A DNA stretch of 64,000 nucleotides. It comes from Acuticoccus sediminis (GTDB taxonomy: Bacteria; Pseudomonadota; Alphaproteobacteria; Rhizobiales; Amorphaceae). The notes under the pieces were generated by a model that worked only from the letters and a program-made list of their open reading frames with translations, was not told the DNA's origin and did not search any database. The stretch lies in assembly GCF_003258595.1 (NCBI RefSeq), contig NZ_QHHQ01000013.1, forward strand, positions 1 through 64,000, written 5' to 3'. Both the position numbers and the translations under genes were made by a program. Shown here piece after piece: positions 53,020-61,955 of this stretch (positions are counted from its first letter, which is position 1; each line of letters opens with the position of its first letter).

Positions 53020-53958
53020 CTACGATTTGGCGAAGGCGAGCAGGTCGGGATTGATGACGTCGCCTTGCGTCGTCAGCATGCCGTGCGGAAAACCCGGGTA
53101 GGTCTTCAGCTTCGCACCCCTGATGAGCTTGACCGACAAAGGCCCTGAATTGGCCAGGGGAACGACCTGGTCGTCTTCACCATGGAGCACGAGCGTCGGC
53201 ACGGTGATGGCCTGGAGATCTTTGGTGAAGTCGGTTTCTGAGAAGGCTTTGATCCCCTGGTAGTGGGCGACAGCGCCCCCATTCATGCCTTGGCGCCACC
53301 AGTTCTCGATCACACCCAGCAGCGGCTTCGCCCCCGGCCTGTTGAAGCCGAAGAACGGGCCAGAGGCGAACCCGTGGAAGAACTCAGCTCGGTTCGCGGC
53401 GAGGGGCGCACGCAGGCCATCGAACATGTCGATTGGAATGCCCCCGGGGTTGGCGGCCGTCTTGAGCATCAACGGCGGTACGGCGCTGACGAGAACGGCT
53501 TTGGCGATCCGCTCAGGGTGACGAGCGGCATAGCGCGCCACCTCGCCGCCGCCCGTTGAATGGCCAATGTGAATGGCGTTGCGCAGGTTCAGGTGCGACG
53601 TCAGAGCGGCCACGTCGGCGACGTAGTGGTCCATGTCGTGCCCGTCCGACACCTGGCTGGAGCGCCCATGGCCGCGTCGGTCGTGGGCGATCACCCGATA
53701 ACCTTTCTGGAGGAAGAAGAGCATCTGCCCGTCCCAGTCATCGCCACTTAGTGGCCAGCCGTGATGGAAAACCACGGGCTGGGCATTCTTGGGACCCCAG
53801 TCTTTGTAAAAGATCTCGACGCCTTCCGGAGTGGTCACAAAGGCCATGTCTGCACCTGAGGAAGAGGTCGGCGCGGCCGCGGCCGGCGCCGATCTGATTA
53901 ACTGCGCAACGACGGCAAGGCCGAGAGCCGTATCGCCGACCGATAAGTTCGATGCCAC
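53020..53958 (-). CDS. Non-haem chloroperoxidase-like alpha/beta hydrolase, exported
   Basis: A 312-aa alpha/beta hydrolase of the cofactor-free haloperoxidase/esterase group: VFHHGWPLSGDDWDGQM, DRRGHGRSSQ, nucleophile Ser in GHSTGGGE, Asp in HGEDDQVVP, and His in FPHGM. The first 33 residues (AVVAQLIRSAPAAAAP) look like an export signal, extra to the usual 275-aa form. Such enzymes can work as esterases or perhydrolases. First cargo gene after the transfer region. Confidence 0.9.
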   Translation of the reverse strand: MASNLSVGDTALGLAVVAQLIRSAPAAAAPTSSSGADMAFVTTPEGVEIFYKDWGPKNAQPVVFHHGWPLSGDDWDGQMLFFLQKGYRVIAHDRRGHGRSSQVSDGHDMDHYVADVAALTSHLNLRNAIHIGHSTGGGEVARYAARHPERIAKAVLVSAVPPLMLKTAANPGGIPIDMFDGLRAPLAANRAEFFHGFASGPFFGFNRPGAKPLLGVIENWWRQGMNGGAVAHYQGIKAFSETDFTKDLQAITVPTLVLHGEDDQVVPLANSGPLSVKLIRGAKLKTYPGFPHGMLTTQGDVINPDLLAFAKS

Positions 53959-54104
53959 GTTGAAAACAGGTTGTCGAAGAGATTGCTAGGCAGAGATGAC
54001 CGCTTGGCGAAGCCGGTCTGAGGTAATGACCGCTGATAGCCCGAGTATGATCGGCAGGCCGCCAGCCCCGACCGAGTTGGGGCCGATATGGCTGTTCTGA
54101 GATG

Positions 54105-55043
54105 CTATGGCGCGAAGGCCTTCAGGAACGCTTCGGCCTTAGCATTCGCCGCCTCGGCCAGCTGTCCCGTAAGACAGTTGAAGCCATGAACACCGCCCGG
54201 GTAGACCGCCAGTTCAGAGGGGTTGCCGGCAGCCTGCCAACGCATGTGCATGAAGAGGCTGTCGTCGAGAAGCGGGTCAAGCGTGCCCACACTGAATAGC
54301 GCCGGCGGGAGGTCCCGAAGATCCGCGTAAAGGGGAGACAACGCCGGGTGATCAGGATCGGCCCCGCCGCTGAATGCCGCGATGAACCGCTCAGTCCCGG
54401 CGCGGTCGATGACGGGCGTTTCGGCCGCCATCCGAAGACTCGGCGTGAGCCCGAGATCGAAACAGCCGTACATCAGATTGGCGGCTTTGAAGGGCTTGCC
54501 CAGACCGGCGTCACGCAAGCGGAGCAAGGTCAGGGCAGCCAGGTGCGCGCCTGCGGACTCGCCGCCAATGAGCAAGCATGACGTCCCAAACTCTCTTTCA
54601 GCGTTCTCGACGAGCCACGTTGCTGCCGCCACGCAGTCGTCCCGCGCCGCCGGGAATGGGTGTTCTGGAGCGAGGCGGTAGGCCACACTCATGCAGGCCA
54701 AGCCAGCGTTGCGGACGAGGCTCTCAAGCATGTCATCCCACATGTCGTTGGCACCCAGGACCCAGCCGCCGCCGTGGATGTGCAGGTAGATCCCCCGCAC
54801 GACTTCAGGAACCAACACGCGAACACCGATGTCACCGGCCGCGGTGCTCAGCGTTTGACTTCGAGCGCGAGAGGACTGAGGCGACACCGGGATGCCGGAT
54901 GCGCCTGTTGCGAACGCGTGGCGGGCGGCATCAAGGCTGTCAGGCTGCGGCGCTGCTGCGATCTGTGCCTTCAGGGCATCGTTGACCTGCCGGGTTTCCT
55001 CCGAGATGGCGTCAGGCCCAAAGAGTTCGTGAAGCGAGGGCAC
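54105..55043 (-). CDS. HSL-family alpha/beta hydrolase (esterase)
   Basis: A 312-aa esterase: oxyanion motif HIHGGGWVLG, nucleophile in GGESAGAHLA, the catalytic Asp in VGTLDPLLDD and the His in GGVHGFN, the hormone-sensitive-lipase pattern. I chose GTG at 55043 because GGAGG lies just upstream; the frame is open to TTG 55112. No signal peptide. Divergent from the MFS gene. Substrate: probably a short acyl ester. Confidence 0.9.
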   Translation of the reverse strand: MPSLHELFGPDAISEETRQVNDALKAQIAAAPQPDSLDAARHAFATGASGIPVSPQSSRARSQTLSTAAGDIGVRVLVPEVVRGIYLHIHGGGWVLGANDMWDDMLESLVRNAGLACMSVAYRLAPEHPFPAARDDCVAAATWLVENAEREFGTSCLLIGGESAGAHLAALTLLRLRDAGLGKPFKAANLMYGCFDLGLTPSLRMAAETPVIDRAGTERFIAAFSGGADPDHPALSPLYADLRDLPPALFSVGTLDPLLDDSLFMHMRWQAAGNPSELAVYPGGVHGFNCLTGQLAEAANAKAEAFLKAFAP

Positions 55044-55400
55044 ATCAGCCTCCAGCCCGGGTGGGAAGAAACCGGCGACCGCGGCGAACCCTTGGCGCCG
55101 AGCCCGCCACAACGTTCGGATGGCGCTTCATCGGCAAACTTCGATCGGATGATCTGGGGTAAGCGCGAGGTCACGCCGAATGCGAGCCGGTACGCCGCCT
55201 GAAGTTAGGCGAGGGTCCAACAGTGCCGCTACTTATCTGCGGTATCATCCGTCCTTACTGCGCTGCGGGTTCGCCCATCTTGTTTCGCCGCTTAGTGTTC
55301 CGACGCGGTGCAATGCCGCTCGCCCCTCCCTTCCTGATTGGCAGGCCCATGGATCCTCGGCATGCGATGCCCGTCTGTAGGTTCTGGCCGGACGTCAGCC
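55044..55400. other. Divergent intergenic region between esterase and MFS genes
   Basis: 357 bp with no supported gene. It should contain promoters for both the esterase and the transporter. I see no clear operator; short AT-richer stretches occur near 55215-55260. Confidence 0.45.
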
Positions 55401-56798
55401 ATGTCCAGCTCGCCTGATTCTACCCGATCCATGTGGGCGCCGGCCATCATTGTGACGGTGCTTTTGGTGCTATCGAATGCGCCGACTCCGCTCTACGTCT
55501 TCTGGCAGGCCCAGCATGGCTTTTCTTCGGCTGTGCTGAGCGCTCTGTTCTCCAGCTATATCATCGGACTGCTGCTTTGCCTGCTCGGGGCACCTTGGCT
55601 GGAGGTGCGCATCGGCGGCCGTCTGATGCTACTGGCGTCGCTTGCAGCCGCGATGCTCGCCTGCCTGACGTTCATTGCCGCCCGCACGTTAGAGGCGCTC
55701 GTTCTGGCTCGCTTCATTTCAGGCGCCGCGGTCGCGACCGCGCTCACCGTCGGTGTGGAAGCGGTGCTCGACGCCGGCAGGGATAAGGGAGCAAGCGCCG
55801 GCTCCCTTGTCGCCTCGGGGGCGGTCAGCCTCGGCGCGGCCCTTGGTCCGCTTCTGGCCGGAAGCGTGGCGTTCGCAATTCCAGAGCCCTCCGCAGCTGT
55901 CTTCTTGACCGAGTTGCTCCTTCTGGTCGGCGGGGTTGCGGCCTTCGCTCGCCTTCGGCATCGCGAGCGGCGTGGCCGCCCGGGGCCCGGCGGGTCAGCT
56001 CTTCAAGGCTTCTCCGATAAGCGAGTCATCGCGCCGGGCGCCGCCATGTTCGGCGTGAGCCTATCAGCGACCGCCTTCTCCCTGTCGCTCGGCCCCTCCG
56101 TTCTTATGCAGTTTGGCGGACAGCCAAGTCCGCTTCTGGCCGGCGCCATGGCGGGCGGGCTGTTCGCCGCGGCGACGCTGGCGCAACTCCCCGGCCGGCG
56201 ACTGGGCGTTCCCCTCCTCTTCGCCGCAGCGGGAGCCCTCATCGTCTCGTCGATGTGTCTGCTAATCCTGGCGCTGTGGGCCGGTAACGCCGGCCTGGCG
56301 GTAGCAAGCGCGCTCCTTGGCGGCTGCGCCTATGGGCTTTCCCAACTGGGTGGACTCAGCTTGATCGCCAGAAACCTTCCGCACGAGCGGCGGACGGCAG
56401 CAACGGCCCTGTTCAATATCGGGGGCTACGTGCCGGCAGCAGCGGCGCCGCTGTGTGTAGGCCTGGCGATCGATCAACTGGGCTTCACCCGCGCCGTCCT
56501 CGTGTTCGCCGTGTTGCTTGGGATGGCCGCCATCGTCACAACGACGTTCGCCATCGGCGCCGCAAAGCGGCTGGAAGGTCCAAGCCGCGGATTCACCGGA
56601 CCAGGCCGCGGCCGCGAGGACGCTTCAGGCGCGGAAAACTCTGTTGCCGACACAGCCTGTCGCCCTTCCGACCTTCCGCGACGGGCGCCCGCGCCGGGGG
56701 CGGGCTCGCATGCGCCTAGACGCCCGCGCTCCCGGAGGTCGCCGGCGACGCCATTGCAACCCAGGAGCCACCCAGCATGTGCTTCCAGTGCAGCTTGA
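55401..56798 (+). CDS. MFS transporter with unusual C-terminal tail
   Basis: A 465-aa major facilitator protein with about 12 membrane segments up to residue 395 (last one AVLVFAVLLGMAAIVTTTFAIG). The remaining 70 residues are Arg/Pro/Ser-rich with no resemblance to MFS proteins and look like out-of-frame reading, so a frameshift near 56570-56640 may have replaced the native end. ATG at 55401. A drug or organic-acid exporter fits the cargo, but the substrate is unknown. Confidence 0.87.
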   Translation: MSSSPDSTRSMWAPAIIVTVLLVLSNAPTPLYVFWQAQHGFSSAVLSALFSSYIIGLLLCLLGAPWLEVRIGGRLMLLASLAAAMLACLTFIAARTLEALVLARFISGAAVATALTVGVEAVLDAGRDKGASAGSLVASGAVSLGAALGPLLAGSVAFAIPEPSAAVFLTELLLLVGGVAAFARLRHRERRGRPGPGGSALQGFSDKRVIAPGAAMFGVSLSATAFSLSLGPSVLMQFGGQPSPLLAGAMAGGLFAAATLAQLPGRRLGVPLLFAAAGALIVSSMCLLILALWAGNAGLAVASALLGGCAYGLSQLGGLSLIARNLPHERRTAATALFNIGGYVPAAAAPLCVGLAIDQLGFTRAVLVFAVLLGMAAIVTTTFAIGAAKRLEGPSRGFTGPGRGREDASGAENSVADTACRPSDLPRRAPAPGAGSHAPRRPRSRRSPATPLQPRSHPACASSAA

Positions 56799-57003
56799 TG
56801 CAACGGTACTTCCCAGACCGAGTCGGGCGCGGGGTACACCCTAATGAGACCGGCGGCCAAGGCGGGGATCCAGGATCTGGTGCGCCGCAGCCAGTGATCC
56901 CGCCCGCAGTGGCGACGGTCACTGGTGCCGGCGATCCGAGCGCCAACGTGGGTCTCCCCCTCACCTTGGCCGAATTGGCCCCGCCGCAGACAGGAGTCGC
57001 GAG

Positions 57004-57873
57004 ATGAGAGTTGGCATCGCCGGTTTCGGCAAAATGGGCGCCGCGATGGCCGAGCGTCTGACGCAAACGGGTGTCGAACTTCGTATCTGGAACCGCGATC
57101 TGGACCGCGTACGGACTGCCGGGTTTGCAACGGCCGACACCCCGTCAAGGCTGGCGGCGGACTGTGATCTTGTCATCTCAAGCCTCTTCGATCCGCCGGC
57201 GATCCGCGCCGTGTACGAGGGCAACTACGGCCTTTTGGCGAGTGGCGCAGGCGTCCTCTTCGTTGAAATGAGCACCGCGCGGCCGGACGACCAACGTGCT
57301 CTGGCAGTCCGCGCGCGAGAGAGCGCCGCAGCATTCATAGAATGCCCGGTCAGCGGAACAACAGGCCCCGCGCGCACAGGACAATTGCTGGGTTTCGCGG
57401 GCGGCGAGACGGGAGACGTCGAACGGGCGCGACCAATCCTCGAGCACCTGTGCCGACGTGTGGATCACGTAGGCCCTGTCGGGGCTGGTGCGCTCTTCAA
57501 GCTCGCGGTTAATCTTCCACTACTCGCGTTCTGGAAGGCTCTCGGCGAGGCCATGGTTTTGCTAAAGGATCTGGACGCGCCGCCCGAGCGGATCCTCGAA
57601 ATTTTTTCCCAGACTGCTGGCGCGCCCCCGGTCCTCAAAGTGAAGATGGACGCCATCGCAGCGACCTTCGCTGGAGACGGCTCCATCGAGACGAGTTTTG
57701 CGGTCAATGCCATGCGAAAGGACCTTGGGCTCATCCTCGCGGAGGCTCACGACCGCGGCCTATCGTTGCCTCTGGCCGCCACCGTCTTTGCCGGGTTCGA
57801 CGCGATGGAACAGGCGGGATGGGGCGATCGCGACTGCGCATGGACACCTGCGTGGTGGGTTTCCAAGTCTTAA
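57004..57873 (+). CDS. NAD(P)-dependent beta-hydroxyacid dehydrogenase-like protein
   Basis: A 289-aa 3-hydroxyisobutyrate dehydrogenase-family enzyme: Rossmann VGIAGFGKMGAAMAERL, substrate site ECPVSGTTGPARTGQL, and catalytic Lys in FKLAVNLPL region. GAGTCGCGAG precedes the ATG. Its TAA stop directly abuts the inverted repeat of an IS copy at 57874, so the insertion hit exactly the gene end; length is normal, so it is probably intact. The gap 56799-57003 upstream shows no gene. Confidence 0.92.
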   Translation: MRVGIAGFGKMGAAMAERLTQTGVELRIWNRDLDRVRTAGFATADTPSRLAADCDLVISSLFDPPAIRAVYEGNYGLLASGAGVLFVEMSTARPDDQRALAVRARESAAAFIECPVSGTTGPARTGQLLGFAGGETGDVERARPILEHLCRRVDHVGPVGAGALFKLAVNLPLLAFWKALGEAMVLLKDLDAPPERILEIFSQTAGAPPVLKVKMDAIAATFAGDGSIETSFAVNAMRKDLGLILAEAHDRGLSLPLAATVFAGFDAMEQAGWGDRDCAWTPAWWVSKS

Positions 57874-58716
57874 AGCGCCTGACAAAACTGGGTTTGCGGC
57901 GTTACTGGGTGCATGGCGAAGCCCCTGGTTCCGGATGATCTTTGGGCGGTGATCGAGCCGCTCTGGCCGCTGGAGGGGCCCAAGCCAAGAGGCGGGAGGC
58001 CGCGCTTGCCGGATCGGGCAGCGCTGACCGGTATTCTCTTCGTGCTCCGCTCTGGCCTACCTGGGAGATGCTGCTCACTGAGATGAGGTGCGGGTCGGGG
58101 ATGAGTTGCTGGCGCCGGTTGCGCGACTGGCACGATGCTGGGGTATGGGCGAGCTTACACCATGTACTGTTGGAGCGGCTGCATGCTGCGGGGCAGATGG
58201 ATTGGCGCCGGGCTTCGCTGGACAGCGTGCCTGTCGCGGCAAAAAGGGGGATCTGCGACCGGCCGAACCCGACGGATCGCGGCAATCCGGGCACAAAGCG
58301 CGATCTCGTCACGGATGCCCGCGGCACGCCGCTCGCCCTCTTGATCGGACCGACAAACCAGCACGATAGCCGGATGCTGGCACCAACGCTTGATGCGATT
58401 GCAGCTGTCCGAGGCAGGATGGGCCGTCCAAGACGGCGGCCAGACAACTCCACGCCGACAAGGGTTATGATCACCGGCGCTGCCGTGAGGAGTGCCGGGC
58501 TCGCGGCATCACGCCCCGGATCGCCAGGCGTGGGGTCGAAAGCAGCGCTCGCCTGGGAAGGCACCGCTGGGTGGTCGAACGCACCCATGCCTGGATGAAC
58601 CGCTACCGCCGCGTCACCGTCCGCTACGAACGCCGCGCCGACCTCCATCTCGCCTTTGCTACCCTCGCAGCAGCACTCGTCTGCCTCCGACAAGTTCGGC
58701 GGTTCTGTTAGGTGCT
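57874..58716. mobile_element. IS5-family insertion sequence, degenerate
   Basis: About 843 bp. The ends are imperfect inverted repeats, AGCGCCTGACAAAAC at 57874-57888 and GTTCTGTTAGGTGCT at 58702-58716, 12 of 15 matching. CTTA flanks it at 57869-57872 and 58717-58720, a plausible 4-bp target repeat of the size made by IS5 elements. The transposase inside has two frameshifts, so the copy is no longer self-mobile. Confidence 0.78.
57913..58711 (+). pseudogene. IS5-family transposase with two frameshifts
   Basis: The reading begins at ATG 57913 (MAKPLVPDDLWAVIEPLWP), shifts by one missing base near 58060 (SGLP to WEMLLTEM), runs through SLDSVPVAAKRG (first Asp of the DDE triad) and shifts again near 58445 before HADKGYDHRR (second Asp). 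It ends with VVERTHAWMNRYRR (Glu) and a stop at 58709-58711. All parts are there in order, about 265 residues, so decay is recent. Confidence 0.85.
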
Positions 58717-59026
58717 CTTAGTCGACTTTGATGAGGCGATGGCGTGCGGCCCTCTTCAGAGCCTGTCGGTGCTTGCGGTTCAGCCGACCCCATCGTTCAT
58801 ACAGACAGTATTGCCCGATATTCCCAGAGCAGACCTTCGCCGCCGCGGCGTGTTGCGTAGAGTCCGCAGGCGAGTGTTCGAACCCCCGGTGGCGCCGAAC
58901 GCGAAGGACAGAAACGACTGCAGGACAACCGCCGGTCGCTGGCCGCCGCCTCGACAGATGGCGTGCGGACTTTCGAACGACTCGAGCGGCGGCTCCACGA
59001 AACTCATGCTGGGATCGGAGAAAACC
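58717..59026. other. 310-bp gap between the IS copy and the alcohol dehydrogenase gene
   Basis: No supported gene. An open minus-strand frame crosses it but continues through the dehydrogenase gene and shows no family motif. It should contain the promoter of the alcohol dehydrogenase operon. Confidence 0.45.
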
Positions 59027-60046
59027 ATGGCGAAGATGCGAGCAGTACAGGTGGCCCAACCGGGCGCTCCCTTTGAGCTGGTTGAGCGCGACGTTCCAGA
59101 GCCCGGCTACGGCGAAGTACGCATTAAGGTCCAGGCCTGCGGCGTTTGCCATAGCGACGCGATCGCCAAGGAGGGCTGGGTTCCCGGCATTCCCTACCCG
59201 ATCATCCCGGGCCACGAAGTGGCAGGCGTGATCGAGGTGCTCGGTGAGGGCGTCATCGGCTGGGACGTCGGCACAAGGGTTGGGGTGGGCTGGTTTGGCG
59301 GGAATTGCGGGCATTGCGAGCCCTGCCGTCGTGGCCAGCTGATCAACTGTCAGAACATTAAGATCCCCGGTCTCAACTTCGACGGCGGCTACGCGGAGGC
59401 CATGGTCGCTCCGGCAAGCGGCCTCGTTCGTATCCCTGACGATCTCTCGGCAGAAGACGCCGCGCCACTGCTCTGCGCGGGGGTCACCACCTACAACGCG
59501 CTCCGCCAAAGCGGCGCGGAGCCGGGCGACGTGGTCGCGGTCCTCGGTCTCGGCGGCCTAGGGCACCTGGGTGTTCAGTTCGCGGCCAAGATGGGCTTCA
59601 GGACCGTGGCGATAGCCCGGGGCCCGGACAAGGCCGAATTCGCCAAGAAGCTGGGCGCCCACGTTTATATAGATAGCGCAGCGGAAGACGCAGCCGCCGA
59701 ACTGGCGAAGCTCGGCGGCGCGAAGACGATCTTGGCCACCGTCCCGAACTCCCAGGCGATGAGCCAGCTCGTGGCGGGCCTCGCCGTTCGCGGCGTCATG
59801 GTGATCGTCGGCGTGGGATCCGAACCGCTGCAGTTCTCGGCCATGGACCTGATCCCGGCCAATCGAACGATCAAAGGTCACCCGTCGGGCGCCTCGATCG
59901 ACTCCGAAGACACGCTGAACTTCAGCGTCCTTACCGAGGTGCGACCGATGATCGAAGTCATGCCGCTCGAAGAGGCGGCGGCCGCCTACGACAAGATGAT
60001 GGCCGCGAAGGCGCGCTTTCGAATGGTGCTGACGACAGGGGCCTGA
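59027..60046 (+). CDS. Zinc-dependent alcohol dehydrogenase
   Basis: A 339-aa medium-chain dehydrogenase. Catalytic zinc ligands are in CGVCHSD and GHEVAG, the structural zinc site is the Cys cluster CGHCEPCRRGQLINC, and the NAD-binding motif is LGLGGLGHLGVQFA. ATG at 59027 has CGGAG six bases upstream. Oxidises primary alcohols or reduces aldehydes; the natural substrate is not known. It probably heads the run adh-tautomerase-SDR-glcG. Confidence 0.94.
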   Translation: MAKMRAVQVAQPGAPFELVERDVPEPGYGEVRIKVQACGVCHSDAIAKEGWVPGIPYPIIPGHEVAGVIEVLGEGVIGWDVGTRVGVGWFGGNCGHCEPCRRGQLINCQNIKIPGLNFDGGYAEAMVAPASGLVRIPDDLSAEDAAPLLCAGVTTYNALRQSGAEPGDVVAVLGLGGLGHLGVQFAAKMGFRTVAIARGPDKAEFAKKLGAHVYIDSAAEDAAAELAKLGGAKTILATVPNSQAMSQLVAGLAVRGVMVIVGVGSEPLQFSAMDLIPANRTIKGHPSGASIDSEDTLNFSVLTEVRPMIEVMPLEEAAAAYDKMMAAKARFRMVLTTGA

Positions 60047-60126
60047 CGGCTCGGCCGGCGCCGCCGGGCGTCGGCCCGCGCTTTACCCGACGGGCCGGCC
60101 GCCACTTCCAACCAAGAGAGGCTCTG

Positions 60127-60561
60127 ATGCCGCTGATTTATGTCAACGCCCCGGAGGGCACGTTCACCGACGCCGCTCGTGACGCTCTTGCGGAGGAGCT
60201 GACGGTCATCGGACTCGAGTCCGAAAAGCTGCCGCTGTTCCCCTTCGACCAAAGCACCTGCTGGATCTACTTCCGCGACTATCCACCAGCCAAAGTCTAC
60301 CACGGCGGAAAGCCCGGCGGGACGAAGGTCATCTCGCTCGAGGTTAACAGCTTCGCCGGACTACCCACCACGGACGGCAAGCTCTTCTTGTACAACCGTT
60401 GCACCGAGGCGATCCGCAAGTATGCGGGGATCCCCGAGGGCGCTCTCGTTCCTGTCTACATCGTGGTCCGCGAAGTCGAGACCAGGGACTGGGGCGTCTT
60501 CGGCGGCACGCTCACCATCGACGATGTGAAGACGCCGCATCCGGATCAAGCGCCGATCTGA
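60127..60561 (+). CDS. Tautomerase-superfamily protein
   Basis: A 144-aa protein. Pro2 directly after the start Met is the catalytic base of 4-oxalocrotonate tautomerase-type enzymes, and two related beta-alpha-beta halves fit the long tautomerases (MPLIYVNAPEG; ALVPVYIVVREVETRDWGVFGG). Possible roles are isomerisation or dehalogenation in a degradation route. GAGAGG precedes the ATG. Confidence 0.8.
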   Translation: MPLIYVNAPEGTFTDAARDALAEELTVIGLESEKLPLFPFDQSTCWIYFRDYPPAKVYHGGKPGGTKVISLEVNSFAGLPTTDGKLFLYNRCTEAIRKYAGIPEGALVPVYIVVREVETRDWGVFGGTLTIDDVKTPHPDQAPI

Positions 60562-60586
60562 TCTCCTCCAGCACAGGTAATAAGCG

Positions 60587-61441
60587 ATGAAAGACTTCAA
60601 AGGTAAGCGCGTCGTCATCACCGGCGCCGCGACGGGAATCGGCTTCGCGCTGGCCGCCCAATTCGTCGCTCGGGGCGCAAAGGTGGTCATCGCCGCCCGC
60701 CGGCGTGATCGGCTTGAGGAAGCAGCCAAGGCGCTGACAAAAAGCGGCGGCGAGGTTGCGATCTTCGAATGCGACATCACCGAACTCAGCCAGGTCGAAG
60801 CGCTCGCCGACTTCGCATGGTCTACCTTTGGCGGGGTCGACGTCCTGATCAACAACGCTGGCGTCGGCCCGATCCCCTCCAAGGTGATCGACGCCAAGCC
60901 GGAGGACGTTCAAAGCGTGCTGAACGTCAATCTGTTCGGCGTTTGGAATGGTGTTTCCGTCTTTGGAAAGCGCTTCGTCGCGGAGAGCACCCCCAAGGCG
61001 ATCTACAACGTCGGCTCCGAGAACTGTTTCTTCAACGCCGTCCCTGAAGGCGCCGGCTATGTCGTCAGCAAGCACGCGCTGTTGGCCATGACCAGCGCTC
61101 TGCGGGAGGAGGTCCCCGATCATATCGAGGTCGGGCTTATCTGCCCGGGCCTGGTGAAGTCCGAGCTCGCTCGCGAAACCAGCGACGGCATGGACACCGA
61201 TGCCTTCGCGACTCTCGTGATGCGGCAGATCGAGGCCGGGGAGTTCTTCATCGTCGCGCATGCCTACAATGTCGTGCGGATTCACGAGCGCCTCGACGAA
61301 GTCATCAGCGCCTATGGCCAGTACGCCCCGCGCTACCAAGGCGACGACGAGTTCGACGTCCGCACGCTTGGCGACCGTCACGGCTGGTATCCCGGTTATC
61401 CGATCCATGCGTACCGCGGCGCTCGGCCCGGAGGCGCATGA
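60587..61441 (+). CDS. SDR family oxidoreductase
   Basis: A 284-aa short-chain dehydrogenase: VVITGAATGIGFALA, INNAG, and YVVSKHAL (Tyr-x3-Lys). The preceding Ser of the triad is in NVGSEN. The C-terminal 40 residues beyond the core suggest a larger substrate. The stop overlaps the GlcG gene by ATGA. Confidence 0.93.
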   Translation: MKDFKGKRVVITGAATGIGFALAAQFVARGAKVVIAARRRDRLEEAAKALTKSGGEVAIFECDITELSQVEALADFAWSTFGGVDVLINNAGVGPIPSKVIDAKPEDVQSVLNVNLFGVWNGVSVFGKRFVAESTPKAIYNVGSENCFFNAVPEGAGYVVSKHALLAMTSALREEVPDHIEVGLICPGLVKSELARETSDGMDTDAFATLVMRQIEAGEFFIVAHAYNVVRIHERLDEVISAYGQYAPRYQGDDEFDVRTLGDRHGWYPGYPIHAYRGARPGGA

Positions 61442-61866
61442 TGTCCGACATCGCCCGATCGAGCCTGCAGCTCACCTACGATGGCGCCGCGCTGGCGCTT
61501 CAAGCGGCGATCGCCAAGGCGCGCGAAATCAACGTTCCCGAGAACATCGCGGTGGTTGACGCAGGGGGAAACCTTCTGGCCTTTGCGCGCCTCGACGGGG
61601 CTCGCTTCCTGGCGCAGTTCTCCGCGATCTCGAAGGCGCAGACTGCCGCCTCGCTACACATGGCGACGGGTGAGCTGCCGCCCCAGTTCGGCGTCGATCT
61701 AGCCTTCGCGACAGGGAGCCGCTCCATCAACCTTCCCGGCGGCTTGCCGATCGTGGTCGACGGGCAGGTCATCGGAGCCATCGCCGCGAGTTCCGGCGCC
61801 GATCCCGACGACATCGCGATCGCCGGCGCTGGGCGGGATGCAGTCCTGGCGGCTCTGAAGCCCTGA
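61438..61866 (+). CDS. GlcG/HbpS family protein (haem-degrading or haem-binding domain)
   Basis: A 142-aa protein with the whole-length GlcG fold: AVVDAGGNLLAFARLDGA, KAQTAASL, and GGLPIVVDGQVIGAIAASSG. Members bind haem, cobalamin or small organic acids; in some operons they stabilise dehydratases or act in glycolate use. Coupled to the SDR by ATGA, so it probably serves the same route. Confidence 0.9.
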   Translation: MMSDIARSSLQLTYDGAALALQAAIAKAREINVPENIAVVDAGGNLLAFARLDGARFLAQFSAISKAQTAASLHMATGELPPQFGVDLAFATGSRSINLPGGLPIVVDGQVIGAIAASSGADPDDIAIAGAGRDAVLAALKP

Positions 61867-61955
61867 GAGCCAGGCCTGCGCCCTGACGGGCGCTGTGGCC
61901 AGCCAAGCCCGCCCAGCCGAGTCCGATCGTCGTTCGGCCAATGCGAGGAAGCGCC

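Noticed and set aside
58718-59509. 263-aa minus-strand frame between the IS copy and the alcohol dehydrogenase
   Set aside because: It runs through the dehydrogenase coding region and has no recognisable domain. Its C-terminal part in the gap looks protein-like but cannot be assigned.
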